DNA of 50,161 nt from Salinarimonas rosea DSM 21201 (GCF_000429045.1 NZ_AUBC01000030.1:1-50161); one strand, 5' to 3'. Numbered from the stretch's first letter, positions 42,025 through 50,161 are shown. The notes: a model not told the origin generated them from the sequence alone. Program-made: numbers and translations.

Positions 42025-42930
42025 ATGGCGCCGACCCTCCGGCACAAGCTCCGCAATCTCGCGCACGCCGCGGTCCTCGTGGCCGCGATGGCGGCCATCA
42101 CCTGGGCCGCGACGAGCGCGCTGTGGGGATCTGACGGCGGCGCCGCGGCCCTGCTCGTCCTCCTGGCAAGCCTCGCCTTCGCGCCGAGCGTGCCCAAGCG
42201 GCTCGTCCTGTCCGCGCACGGCGCGCGGCTCCTGACGAGCCGCGAGTTCCCGATGGGTGTCGCGGCGCTGCGCGAGCTCGCGGTGCGCGCCGAGCTGCCG
42301 GCCGTACCCCAGCTCTGGTACGTCCCGAGCCGGCTTCCGAACGCCTTCGCCCTCGGCTCGCCCCGGGACAGCGCAATCGTGGTGAGCGAGGGGCTGCTGC
42401 GCCTGCTCGACGCCCGCGAGCTCGCCGGCGTCTTAGCCCACGAAGTCAGCCACATCGCCAACCGGGATCTTTGGCTCATGGCGCTGGCCGACGTCATGGC
42501 GCGGCTCGTCGGCCTTTCTGTGGCGATCGGGCAGCTCATCGTCCTCTTCGGGCTGCCGCTTCTCATGATGGGCGTCGTGCTGGTGCCTTGGACGACGGTC
42601 CTCGTCCTGCTTCTGGCCCCGACGGTGATGAGCCTGCTGCAGCTCGCCCTCTCCCGCGCCCGCGAGTTCGACGCAGATCTCGGCGCCGCGGAGCTCACCG
42701 GAGACCCTGCAGGGCTGGCGCGGGCGCTGCTGAAGCTGGAGCGACGGGTCGGGCGCTGGTGGGAGGATATCCTGCTGCAGGGACGGCGCATTCCCGAGCC
42801 TTCGCTGCTCAGGACGCACCCGCCGACGGAAGAGCGAGTGGCGCGGCTGAAGGAGCTCGCGAGCGGCCGGTCGCGCGGATGGCATCCTCACCGCCGGCCG
42901 CCGGCGTTCGGCTCGGGCGGCTGGGCCTAG
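42025..42930 (+). CDS. M48-family (HtpX-like) membrane zinc metalloprotease
   Basis: A 301-residue protein. Two N-terminal membrane helices are followed by the peptidase region. The zinc motif is HEVSH beginning at His139 (LAGVLAHEVSHIANRD), and the third ligand probably Glu in SRAREFDADLGAAELTGDP. A hydrophobic hairpin (IGQLIVLFGLPLLMMGVVLV) lies between. HPPTEERVARLKELA is the usual C-terminal end. HtpX-type enzymes act with FtsH in membrane protein quality control, and the two genes are separated by only 15 bases, so a joint operon is well supported. Confidence 0.9.
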   Translation: MAPTLRHKLRNLAHAAVLVAAMAAITWAATSALWGSDGGAAALLVLLASLAFAPSVPKRLVLSAHGARLLTSREFPMGVAALRELAVRAELPAVPQLWYVPSRLPNAFALGSPRDSAIVVSEGLLRLLDARELAGVLAHEVSHIANRDLWLMALADVMARLVGLSVAIGQLIVLFGLPLLMMGVVLVPWTTVLVLLLAPTVMSLLQLALSRAREFDADLGAAELTGDPAGLARALLKLERRVGRWWEDILLQGRRIPEPSLLRTHPPTEERVARLKELASGRSRGWHPHRRPPAFGSGGWA

Positions 42931-42985
42931 CGCTAACGCGCCGCGGCGCGGGCCTCGAGCCGTCGCCGGCTGGACGCGCCACGGG

Positions 42986-43240
42986 TCAAGACTTCTCGGG
43001 CGACATCCTGTTGCGAGCGCCGCATTTCGGGCAAACGATCACCGCGTCGGAGATCTTCAAGGGGGCGGTCGCGTAGTCGTAGTCGAAGACCAGCACCTCG
43101 CCGCAATTCCCGCAGGCATAGTCGTGTCCGGATCCTCCGCTTCTCACTCCGGCGAAGACGGTCGGATCGAGATCGTCGGCCCGCTCCGTCTCGGGAACGT
43201 CGCTCGGCAGGAGATCCATGCGTATGGTCGCCATGATCAT
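42986..43240 (-). CDS. Small zinc-ribbon protein
   Basis: An 84-residue protein with two Cys knuckles, CGNC (near residue 42) and CPKC (near residue 69). The spacing fits one zinc-ribbon module with an acidic N-terminal half. Two ATG codons (43240 and 43234) are equally possible and no strong ribosome binding site is seen. A 14-base palindrome (ATCTCGTGCGAGAT, 43274-43287) lies upstream. Function unknown; it could be a nucleic-acid-binding or protein-interaction adaptor. It is convergent with the M48 gene. Confidence 0.65.
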   Translation of the reverse strand: MIMATIRMDLLPSDVPETERADDLDPTVFAGVRSGGSGHDYACGNCGEVLVFDYDYATAPLKISDAVIVCPKCGARNRMSPEKS

Positions 43241-43418
43241 CTTGGCAGATGTTCGCTCGTCTCGGATTGTCTTATCTCGTGCGAGATCTTGAGAAGAACA
43301 CGCTCGGCGTGGCCAGGTTCGCCGCGAAGGTCGAATTGGAACGATGCGTCGCGCAGCCGATCTTCGCGCGCAGACGTACCGGGAGGGAGCGAAAGTTCCG
43401 CTCTCTCTCCGCTGCGCC

Positions 43419-43931
43419 TCAGCGGGCCCGAGCCGGCGTCGCCTCTCCGGCAGGCCGCTCGCGCGGCGTCTCCAGCACGACGGAAAGCACGAGGCCGCCC
43501 AGCCCGGCGAGCAGGAGCACCGCACGGCCCGCATGGGCGTATTCCCATTGAGCTCGCCAGGCCTCCCAGTTCTCGGGAAGGCTCGCGACGGTCCAGCCGG
43601 ACATCTCGGCGTTGACAGGAAACACGAAGGCCCACCATGCCACGAAGGCGGCGACGAGGAAGGCGGCTCCGGCGGCGCTCGTGATGAACGTCGCCCCGCT
43701 GCGGTTCCTGACCATTAGCGCCAGGGCCACCGCCGCTATCCAGGCCCCGGTCTCGATCGCGGCGCCGACCGTGCCGAACAGCGCGAACACTTCCCCAACG
43801 ACGGTCGTGCCGACCCACAGCTCGGCGTCCCAGCCGAACCTGGCCGGCATCTCGAGCAGGTGGCAGAACGCCATGCCCATGCTGAGGGAGGCGAGAAGGA
43901 TCGTCGCCATCCGCCAAGCTCTCACCATCAT
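43419..43931 (-). CDS. DUF1772-like integral membrane protein
   Basis: A 170-residue protein with four hydrophobic helices: MATILLASLSMGMAFCHLLE, then around residues 40-70, 78-100 and 140-160. The pattern GMAFCHLLEMPARF, FVFPVNAEMSGWT and WEYAHAGRAVLLLAG is typical of DUF1772/anthrone-oxygenase-like membrane proteins. GGAGG precedes the double ATG; 43931 is used here. No function can be assigned. The upstream 44023-44086 segment is the second copy of the repeat found before the Deg gene. Confidence 0.75.
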   Translation of the reverse strand: MMVRAWRMATILLASLSMGMAFCHLLEMPARFGWDAELWVGTTVVGEVFALFGTVGAAIETGAWIAAVALALMVRNRSGATFITSAAGAAFLVAAFVAWWAFVFPVNAEMSGWTVASLPENWEAWRAQWEYAHAGRAVLLLAGLGGLVLSVVLETPRERPAGEATPARAR

Positions 43932-44022
43932 CGGCTCCTCCAATGCTGACGTGGTCTCCGCCTGTGCTGCTCGCCGCAGGCCCGGTGTCGGGCCGATCGG
44001 GTCGCGGCCGCTCAGCCGGCCT

Positions 44023-44086
44023 CGACGATGGTCGGCCGGCACGTCGGCCGAGATGTCGGGCGAGCGAGCAGATGAGTGAATGCGCT
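44023..44086. repeat. Copy B of a 64-base diverged repeat
   Basis: Gap-free alignment to 23581-23644 at about 81 % identity. It lies between the divergent DUF1772-like gene and the broken hydrolase. Downstream bases (TTGACGCGCG, TCTTGCTTCC on the minus strand) parallel the corresponding flank of copy A less closely. Confidence 0.65.
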
Positions 44087-44122
44087 CTGGCGCGCGTCAA
44101 GACGTGGGAAGCAAGAGGCGCG

Positions 44123-44846
44123 TTGTAAAGGATTGGGCAGGCCTCGGCCTCAGCGATGCTCCGACGGACGGCTTCGACCCGGACCGGACGAGCGAGAACC
44201 TCGCGGCCGCGCTGGCGGCGCACGGAGAGCAGGGTCCCTACGTCCTCTTTGGTAATTCCCTGGGCGAGCTCCTGGTGCGCGATTTCGCGAGCCGGCGTCC
44301 TGAGGAGGTCGGTGGCCACGTGCTCGTCGACCCGTCCCACGAAGACGGTCTCTCGCTTTTCCAGCCCGAGATGGTCGATCAGTTTCGTTCCTTCCCGGCC
44401 AGCTGCGGGTGCCCGCCGACGTCTCGCGTCTTCGCCTGCTGCAGCTTAAAAATCCGCTGGAGGCCGGCGCCGAGGGGCTCGGGCACGGCGCGCTCCGGGC
44501 CGCGTCCCTGTTCGCAGGCGACCATGTCCATCTCGCCGCGTCGCCGTCCGAGCTCGACGCCTGGGATGCCATCGCCCGGAGGCCGCGCGAGGCGGCCCTT
44601 CCCGCGGACATCCCGCTGCTCGGCGTCACCGCGGGCGCGCCCGTCGCTAGATCTTCGGACTTCTCCGACGTCATCGAAGAGCCTCACGCCGAGATCGCAG
44701 CGCGCTCCTCCCGCGGGCGGCACGGGGTGATGGCCGAGGCGCACAATTTCTCGATTGTCATGGACGAGCGGCACGCGGGAGATCTTGCGGGCTGGATCGA
44801 GCGCTTCACCGCCGGCGCCGTCTCCAGGGCCGTCATCGGCGGCTGA
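44123..44846 (+). pseudogene. Alpha/beta hydrolase remnant, truncated and frameshifted
   Basis: The frame opens abruptly at KDWAGLGLSDAPTDGFDPDR, a piece normally about 60 residues into the protein, so the N-terminal strands and oxyanion motif are missing. The nucleophile elbow reads GNSLGE instead of the usual GHSLGG. Near 44399 the frame shifts: PEMVDQFRSFPA continues in another frame as VPADVSRLRLLQLKNPLE and onward to RRPREAALPADIPLLGVTAG and AEAHNFSIVMDERHAGDLAG. At least two lesions are visible; the gene is dead. Confidence 0.75.
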
Positions 44847-45169
44847 AGAGCGTCGTGCCCTGGGGGCGCGCGATCGAGCAGCTCGTTTCTCCTGCGCCGT
44901 GCCAAGCGACTCGACGAGAGAGCCACGCCACCCCGGAGGGGCATGAATGCGAGCCCGAGCAAGCGCGCCTCGGTGATGACGTTTCGCGGCCGCGGCCTGC
45001 TGGATCAATCCAAGGGCGGATGCAGGCGCTCGGGCGTTCGTCTTCGACGCGCCGCGTGACTTCAGCGAGAAAAGATCATGCGGCCCTTCGTCGAGGCGCC
45101 GCGCGGCCATCAGGGCGCTGAGGTTCGGACCCGCCTCGACCGTAGCAAGGGAACGCCAGCACCACCTAT
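44847..45169. other. Gene-free stretch
   Basis: About 320 bases after the hydrolase remnant with no supported gene. Short frames (for example MNASPSKRASVMTFRGRG at 44943) have no recognisable similarity. It is probably eroded coding DNA. Confidence 0.4.
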
Positions 45170-45360
45170 GCGGCCGCCGTCAGGCGGCGCGCTCCAGCAC
45201 GATCGCCCACGTTTGAACGCCCGTGCGGCCGTCGCAGTTCAGCGTGTTCCTCGCGGCCGAGGCTGCGGAGCGCAGCTCGATCCGAGCCGTGCAGGACTAG
45301 GCGCTCCAGAACCTCGCGGCCAATTTCTTGATCCTGGCCCTGGCCGACCGTGCGGCGGTG
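45170..45360 (+). pseudogene. Fossil of a GlxA-type AraC regulator
   Basis: From 45233 one frame reads SQFSVFLAAEAAERSSIRAV then QD, a TAG stop, and ALQNLAANFLILALADRAA. The regulator at 17907 reads SQFSTFLAAQAAERTPIRAV, QDW, ALANLAGDLSIQALADRAA at the same place, so TAG replaces the Trp codon TGG. Just upstream, FERPCG in another frame matches FLKRPGG, which shows a frameshift near 45230. Similarity fades before about 45170 and after 45360. Only the linker between the two domains survives. Confidence 0.78.
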
Positions 45361-45701
45361 CGTCCGCTTCCTCGTTCACAAAGGCCTGCATCTGTGGGAG
45401 CTCACCTGCGCGCTATCCGTGCTTCGCCATGCCGAGGCTGCGAGGCCCGGAAGCTACCGATGGGACGTCGTCGGGCTGCGTGCGGGCGAGGTCTCGACCC
45501 AAGCGCCTCGCCGCCCTAATCCGCGCGTGAGATCCTCCCGGCAGGCGTCTCGTGGTCGCAGTACGACAGCCAACCCCATCGCTGCCCTCCCCCAGTCGCC
45601 TCGCCCGCGAATCGGAGCCCATCGCAGCGCAAAGCTCATCGCGGGAGAGGCGCAGGGTGCAAGGCCGCGGGAGTTAGCGTTTTCCCCCAGCGTTTCCCCC
45701 G
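45361..45701. other. Gene-free stretch before tRNA-Lys terminator
   Basis: About 340 bases without a supported gene. Parts may descend from the C-terminal region of the regulator fossil, but I could not align them with confidence. Confidence 0.35.
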
Positions 45702-45738
45702 GCCGCAAAACGCAAACGGGCGGCCCGATGGGCCGCCC
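45702..45738 (-). terminator. Rho-independent terminator of tRNA-Lys
   Basis: GGGCGGCCC and GGGCCGCCC (45718-45726 and 45730-45738) form a perfect 9-bp stem with a 3-base loop. In the minus-strand direction it is followed by GTTTGCGTTTT. It lies 30 bases after the tRNA 3' end. Confidence 0.8.
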
Positions 45739-45767
45739 GCGAACCATATGCCATTGCTGGCGGAATT

Positions 45768-45843
<76 letters not shown>

Positions 45844-45990
45844 GGTCCAGTCGGGGGCGGTTCAGGCCCGCCCCGTCGTGAGGGCGCTTCGATATCCGAA
45901 GCCGGACGGCGTGTCCAGCCCTCACGACGGAAAATTCGCGACGAACTTCGCGGACGGAAGGCCCGGCCGCGGATCGCCCCGGCGGCGCCC

Positions 45991-46842
45991 TCAGGCGTGC
46001 GCCTTCTCGCGGTGGTAGGCGCCGCTGCCGCGCGTCAGGACGCGGTCGTCCGGCAGCACGTCGCCGGGGTCGAGGTCGCTCTCGCGGTCGAGCGCGCGCC
46101 ACAGAGGGGTGAGCTGCGCGATGTCGAGGCGCGGCCAGGCGTCCGGCCCGTCGAGCACGAAGTAGGTCTCCTGGTAGTCGTCGATGCGATAGCGCGTGCG
46201 CATCACCCGGCCGAGGTCGAAGGCGATGCGGTTGGGCGAGGCGCTCTCGACGGCGAACACGGTCTCGCCGGGCGACGAGGCGATGCCCGCACCGACGATG
46301 CGCAGGCCCTGCGGCGTCTGCGCGAGGCCGAACTCGACAGTGTACCAGTAGAGCCGCGCCAGCCGGTGCAGCGTGCCGTGCCGGGCCGCCTCGAGCCCGG
46401 CCTTGCCGTACTCCTCCAGATAGTCGGCATAGACCTGCTGCATGATCAGCGGCACGTGGCCGAACACGTCGTGGAAGACGTCGGGCTCCTCGATGTAGTC
46501 GATCTGCTCGGGCTTGCGGATCCACCAGCCGGCGGGAAACTTGCGGTCGGCGAGCAGCTTGAAGAACACGACGTCGGGCACGAGCCCGGGCACCGCCACG
46601 ACCTCCCAGCCGGTCGTCGCCTTCAGGCGCTCGTTCATGACCCGGAAGTCCGGGATGCCGTCGTCGGAGATGCCGAGCCGGTCGAGCCCCTCCAGGAAGC
46701 CGTCGACCACGCGGCCCTCCAGGAGCGCCCGCTGGCGCGTGGCGAGCCGGGCCCAGGTGGCGTGGTCCTCCGCCGTGTAGGACGAGAAGCCCTGGTCCTG
46801 CAGGAAGTCGCGCGGGTCGTCGCTCGTGGCGTTGGGGTTCAT
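45991..46842 (-). CDS. phhA: Phenylalanine 4-monooxygenase
   Basis: A 283-residue aromatic amino acid hydroxylase, the usual length of the bacterial monomeric enzyme. GGGAGGA precedes the ATG. Iron ligands are visible: the two His in DVFHDVFGHVPL and the Glu in YWYTVEFGL. Other family segments are WEVVAVPGLVPDVVFFKLLA, FPAGWWIRKPEQIDYIEEPD and IASSPGETVFAVES. It converts phenylalanine to tyrosine with tetrahydrobiopterin and O2. Upstream neighbours on the same strand are separated by a terminator-like hairpin, so it likely has its own promoter. Confidence 0.95.
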   Translation of the reverse strand: MNPNATSDDPRDFLQDQGFSSYTAEDHATWARLATRQRALLEGRVVDGFLEGLDRLGISDDGIPDFRVMNERLKATTGWEVVAVPGLVPDVVFFKLLADRKFPAGWWIRKPEQIDYIEEPDVFHDVFGHVPLIMQQVYADYLEEYGKAGLEAARHGTLHRLARLYWYTVEFGLAQTPQGLRIVGAGIASSPGETVFAVESASPNRIAFDLGRVMRTRYRIDDYQETYFVLDGPDAWPRLDIAQLTPLWRALDRESDLDPGDVLPDDRVLTRGSGAYHREKAHA

Positions 46843-46914
46843 GGAATCCTCCCTCGTCGTTCGGAGGTACAAGTCGTGAGTCGCGCTTCGATTTCCATAC
46901 CGCGTGCGACGCCG

Positions 46915-46949
46915 CCAGCGAAACGGGCGCGTCCCGATGGAACGCGCCC
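46915..46949 (-). terminator. Terminator-like hairpin after the 618-residue gene
   Basis: GGGCGCGT and ACGCGCCC (46925-46932 and 46942-46949) form an 8-bp stem with a 9-base loop; on the minus strand it is followed by GTTTCGCTGG. It lies between the gene at 46979 and phhA. Confidence 0.55.
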
Positions 46950-46978
46950 GCGCCGCCGCCTTCGTCGGATTGGATGCG

Positions 46979-48835
46979 TTAGCGCGCCTGCGCCTCGATC
47001 GTCACGAGCGGCAGGAGCGAGAGCGGGTCGTCCGTCTGCATCGCCGCAGCGAGCGGGATGCCGGCGGGATCGACGGCGCTCACGGAGACGTCGAGCTCGC
47101 CCGGTGCCTCGAGGAAGGTCGCCAGCGCCTCGCCCAGCGCGAGCGCCTCGGGCGTCCCGCCCAGCGCCGCCGGCACCATGGTGCGCGCCAGCATGACGCC
47201 CTGCCCGCGCAGGTCGTCGGCGGTGGCGCCCATGCGCCCGGCCTGCATCTCGAGCAGCCGCTCGGTGAGGCCCGCATCGGCAATGGAGACGCTGACCTTG
47301 CGGGCGGTGGCGGCGGCCGCGGCCATCATGGCCGCCATCTGGTCGCCCGAGAACACGCCGGGCCCGATGTTGCCGAACTCGGCCGCGAGACCGAACCGGC
47401 CCATCTCGACGCCCGTCAGCACGGCCTCCTCGATCGCGAGCGTCTGCTCCTGCGGGTTCCAGCGCGCGGCGAAGGCGCCGGAGAGATCGACCTCATCGTA
47501 GCCGAGCGCCCGCAGCTGCGCCGCGCGGCCCTGCCCGGAGCCCTCCGGCAGGGCGAAGGCGAGGTTGTCGAAGCTTGCGCGAATGCTCGTCGGCGTGCCC
47601 TCGACGAGATCGTCCGCCGTCATCGCGAAGGCGGCGAGCGTCAGGTCGACCGCCTCCGTGCGGCCCGGCGGCACGATCGAGCCGGCGAGCTCCTCGAGCC
47701 GCAGCGTACCGACCGTCGGCGCGAGCGCGCGGGCGCCGCTCGCGTCGAGCGCGACCTCGCCCTCGGCGATGCGGCGCATCCCCGCGATCATCGGCTCGAA
47801 GGAGAAGCCCTCGGAGACGACCGCCGCGATCGTCAGCCGAACCTGCTCCGAGTCGACGCGGATGGTCTCGGCGCGCGCCGGCCCGTCGCCGCCGAAGACG
47901 ATCCGCTCGACGGCGAAGACCGGCTCGTCGCCGGCCTCGGCGACGGTGACGGCGACGTCCTCGACCACCACCTGCCCGAAGCGCACCGAGCCGAGCATGT
48001 CGGCCATCATGCCGAGCATGCGGCGCGTGTCCTCCTCGCCGGGCTCCTCGTCGGCCTCTGCCATCGCCTCGATCTCGGGCATCATCTGCGTGAAGGGCTC
48101 GCGCATCAGGCGCCCCTCGATGGTCTCGCCCGCCATGCGACCGACGGAGACGGCGGTCGGCGCGTCGCTGTCGCCGAAGCGCATGTCGGCGACCGAGAAG
48201 GACCGATAGATCGGCCGGAAGGGGTTCTCGCCGTCTTCCGGCGCGGCGTCGGTGTACCAGCGCACGGTGAAGGGCAGGTCGAAGCCCTCGACCACGGTCT
48301 CGCCGATCTCGCCCTCGAACGGCCGTCCGTCCGGCCCCTTGGCCGCGATCCGCGCGGAGCCGGCGACGAAGCGGGCGATCACGCCCTCGCTCACGTCCTC
48401 GGCGACGAGGTCGCGGTAGGTGATCGTCGTCTGCGCCTCCTCGACCTCCTGCTCGATGATCAGCTCGGGCATCGTGATCCGCTCGGCCGAGATCCCGGCG
48501 AGCGCCTCGTGCCAGGGCGCGTCGGTCTTGCCCTGGATCGCGTCGAGGAGCGCCTCGCGCGAGAGGCTCGAGCCTTCGATCGTGACGCTCGGCAGGCGGT
48601 AGACGCTCGGGCCGGCGTCGATCGTTACGTTCTCGAGCGTCACCGCGCTCTGCGCGTAGGCGGCGGCGAAGAGCCCGTGCTCCAGCCGCACGGCCTCGAC
48701 GGAAACCGGGCCCTCCCCCGCCGGGAGCGCGATGCGGACGGGAGAGACGCCGATGTCGCCGAGCGCGAGAACCGTGGCGGCGACGCCGGCCATCAGCGCG
48801 AGGCGCCGCGCGCGAAAGCGCTTATCTCGTGTCAT
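46979..48835 (-). CDS. Large exported protein of unknown function
   Basis: A 618-residue protein with a basic N-terminus and hydrophobic segment (MTRDKRFRARRLALMAGVAA, then TVLALGDIGVSPV), consistent with an uncleaved anchor or signal peptide. The remainder is rich in beta-strand patterns that recur (for example VTLENVTIDAGPSVYRLPSV; FGQVVVEDVAVTVAEAGDEP; VGTLRLEELAGSIVPPG). Many 'RITMPELIIEQ'-like lines suggest a long repetitive beta structure like AsmA/lipid-transfer-type or autotransporter-like proteins, but I do not recognise a family. GAGG precedes the start. It stands alone between purU and phhA. Confidence 0.7.
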   Translation of the reverse strand: MTRDKRFRARRLALMAGVAATVLALGDIGVSPVRIALPAGEGPVSVEAVRLEHGLFAAAYAQSAVTLENVTIDAGPSVYRLPSVTIEGSSLSREALLDAIQGKTDAPWHEALAGISAERITMPELIIEQEVEEAQTTITYRDLVAEDVSEGVIARFVAGSARIAAKGPDGRPFEGEIGETVVEGFDLPFTVRWYTDAAPEDGENPFRPIYRSFSVADMRFGDSDAPTAVSVGRMAGETIEGRLMREPFTQMMPEIEAMAEADEEPGEEDTRRMLGMMADMLGSVRFGQVVVEDVAVTVAEAGDEPVFAVERIVFGGDGPARAETIRVDSEQVRLTIAAVVSEGFSFEPMIAGMRRIAEGEVALDASGARALAPTVGTLRLEELAGSIVPPGRTEAVDLTLAAFAMTADDLVEGTPTSIRASFDNLAFALPEGSGQGRAAQLRALGYDEVDLSGAFAARWNPQEQTLAIEEAVLTGVEMGRFGLAAEFGNIGPGVFSGDQMAAMMAAAAATARKVSVSIADAGLTERLLEMQAGRMGATADDLRGQGVMLARTMVPAALGGTPEALALGEALATFLEAPGELDVSVSAVDPAGIPLAAAMQTDDPLSLLPLVTIEAQAR

Positions 48836-48943
48836 GTGAGGTCCTCTTCCTGGCCGCGCCTCCCCGCGGCGCGGCGCGATCATAGCCACGAGCCGACGAT
48901 TTGACAGAGCGGATGGGCGAAAAATCGGCGCCGGCGCGGCCGC

Positions 48944-49837
48944 TCAGTCGGTGAAGACCACCGTCTTGCCGCCGTTGAGGACGACGCGATCCTGGATATG
49001 CAACCGCACGGCGCGCGCGAGCACGCGGCGCTCGATGTCCCGGCCCTTCCGCACGAGGTCGTCGGGCGTGTCGCGGTGGGAGATGCGCTCGACGTCCTGC
49101 TCGATGATCGGCCCCTCGTCGAGCTCGGACGTCACGTAGTGCGCCGTCGCGCCGATCAGCTTCACGCCCCGCGCGTGGGCCTGGTGGTAGGGCTTGGCGC
49201 CCTTGAAGCCGGGCAGGAACGAATGGTGGATGTTGATGCAGCGGCCCGAGAGCTTCGCCGACAGCCCGTCCGAGAGCACCTGCATGTAGCGCGCGAGCAC
49301 GACGAGATCGGGCGAGACCTCCTGGACGAGCCGCCACAGCGCGCTCTCCTGCTCGAGCTTGGTGTCCTTGGTCACCGGCAGGTGGTGGAAGGGCACGCCG
49401 CCGAAGTCGAGATGGTCGAAGGTCTCGCGCGCATGGTTCGAGACGACGGCCGCGAGGTCCATCGCGAGCTCGCCGGTGCGCCAGCGGTAGAGCAGGTCGG
49501 CGAGGCAATGGTCGAACCGCGAGGCGAGGATCATCACCCGCCGGCGCGCGTCCGTGCCGCGCATCGACCAGGCCATGCCGAAACGTGCCGCCAGCGGCGC
49601 GAAGCTCTCGCGCAGCGCCTCCACCGCCGGCGCGCCGTCGAGCCGGTTGAGGACGACGCGCATGAAGAAGTTGCCGGTCTGCGTGTCGTCGTATTGCTGC
49701 GCATCGAGGATGTTGCAGGCGTTCTCGAAGAGATGGGCCGAGACCGCGGCGACGATGCCGGGCCGGTTGCGGCAGGACAGGGTCAGGACGATGGCGGGCT
49801 CGGCGGGCATGGGATCTCGCATCGGGCTATCGGGCAT
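48944..49837 (-). CDS. purU: Formyltetrahydrofolate deformylase
   Basis: A 297-residue protein: an N-terminal ACT-type regulatory domain ([32 protein letters not shown]), then a formyltransferase-type domain. [20 protein letters not shown] holds the catalytic His and [20 protein letters not shown] the catalytic Asp. It releases formate from 10-formyl-THF. The start at 49837 ([10 protein letters not shown]) could also be the ATG at 49810. The right IS lies only 33 bases upstream of 49837, so the native promoter has probably been displaced. Confidence 0.93.
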   Translation of the reverse strand: MPDSPMRDPMPAEPAIVLTLSCRNRPGIVAAVSAHLFENACNILDAQQYDDTQTGNFFMRVVLNRLDGAPAVEALRESFAPLAARFGMAWSMRGTDARRRVMILASRFDHCLADLLYRWRTGELAMDLAAVVSNHARETFDHLDFGGVPFHHLPVTKDTKLEQESALWRLVQEVSPDLVVLARYMQVLSDGLSAKLSGRCINIHHSFLPGFKGAKPYHQAHARGVKLIGATAHYVTSELDEGPIIEQDVERISHRDTPDDLVRKGRDIERRVLARAVRLHIQDRVVLNGGKTVVFTD

Positions 49838-49870
49838 GCGGACGGCATCGCGGCTCCGCGCCGTCCCGCT

Positions 49871-49889
49871 CTAGGCTCAGGACCCATTA
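49871..49889 (+). repeat. CTAG site and left terminal repeat of the right IS
   Basis: CTAG at 49871-49874 is followed by GCTCAGGACCCATTA, similar to the inverted end of the left IS. The transposase start lies 73 bases further on, a normal spacing for IS5-family elements. Confidence 0.55.
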
Positions 49890-49947
49890 ATCGGCTTGAG
49901 ATCGCATTGGTCGCATGATTCAAATCCCCAAACTTTCAGGGGGTATC

Positions 49948-50161
49948 ATGAGCAATCTATTTTGGCTGACCGACGAACAGATGGCGCGGCTGCGACCGTT
50001 CTTTCCGAAGAGCCATGGCAAGCCGAGGGTTGATGATCGGCGGGTGTTGAGTGGGATAATCTTCATCAATCGCAATGGCTTACGGTGGTGCGATGCGCCG
50101 AAGGAGTACGGCCCACCGAAGACGCTCTATAATCGCTGGAAACGCTGGAGCGAGAAGGGTG
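49948..50161 (+). CDS. IS5-family transposase, N-terminal part (cut by window edge)
   Basis: The first 71 residues of an IS427-like transposase: MSNLFWLTDEQMARLRPFFP, RVDDRRVLSGIIFINRNGLR, WCDAPKEYGPPKTLYNRWKR. This is the DUF4096-type N-terminal domain that precedes the DDE domain. TCAGGGGG lies upstream of the ATG. Base composition is clearly lower in GC than the rest of the window and than the left-end transposase fragment, which points to recent acquisition from another genome. Confidence 0.9.
   Translation, partial: MSNLFWLTDEQMARLRPFFPKSHGKPRVDDRRVLSGIIFINRNGLRWCDAPKEYGPPKTLYNRWKRWSEKG

Noticed and set aside
39607-42219. Open frame of 870 codons on the minus strand
   Set aside because: Antisense to the SPW and FtsH genes, with skewed composition only.

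Overview
The window looks like chromosomal DNA of a high-GC alphaproteobacterium, most likely a member of the Hyphomicrobiales. GC is roughly 70 % by eye. Clues are two DUF1127 proteins, an HWE-family histidine kinase, a ROSE-type RNA thermometer in front of a small heat-shock gene, an NDUFS4-like stand-alone protein, and housekeeping genes (phhA, purU, tRNA-Lys) at the right end. The genus-level assignment is inference.

Both window ends lie inside IS5-family insertion sequences in the same orientation: a transposase C-terminal half at the left and an N-terminal half at the right. Each abuts a CTAG site. The two halves differ clearly in base composition, so they are probably two different elements.

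Region 1 (0.4-22 kb) is accessory and partly decaying. It holds small-molecule enzymes (cupin, SAM methyltransferases, FAD monooxygenase, SnoaL-like protein, nitronate monooxygenase, GNAT, DinB, alpha/beta hydrolase), regulators (winged-helix/TPR, TetR, two receiver proteins, two GlxA-type AraC regulators) and a PAS/HWE kinase. Its notable feature is a three-gene module, DUF1127 protein - orphan periplasmic substrate-binding protein - class I methyltransferase. It occurs twice in the same order. One copy is intact (12142 to 9802, minus strand). In the other (17592 to 16236) the binding protein has lost about 300 internal residues and the methyltransferase has a one-base frameshift. Other broken genes nearby are a metallo-hydrolase and a TetR regulator fused head to head by a deletion, an internally deleted DinB copy beside an intact one, and a frameshifted hydrolase.

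Region 2 (22-43.3 kb) is a protein-quality-control and ion-homeostasis island. It contains a Deg-type periplasmic protease, two Hsp20 proteins, a PsiE-family remnant, two KefB-type antiporters, FtsH, an M48 protease, two SPW membrane proteins, a GT4 glycosyltransferase with a glucan-debranching enzyme, a P-type ATPase, an MFS transporter and a PepSY protein. This resembles the transmissible locus of stress tolerance / locus of heat resistance known from Gamma- and Betaproteobacteria, in a different arrangement and without ClpG/ClpK, YfdX or HdeD in view. Both Hsp20 genes have CTTGA(A/C)-N16-CCA(C/T)CT sites like RpoH promoters, and the first adds a ROSE hairpin. The likely working logic is heat-induced holding chaperones, degradation of damaged membrane and envelope proteins, and ion and pH control.

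Region 3 (43.4-45.7 kb) is a graveyard: a broken alpha/beta hydrolase and a fossil of a GlxA/AraC regulator with an in-frame stop. Region 4 (45.7-49.9 kb) is conserved chromosome: tRNA-Lys(CTT), phhA, a large exported protein of unknown function, and purU, whose upstream region is interrupted by the right-hand IS.
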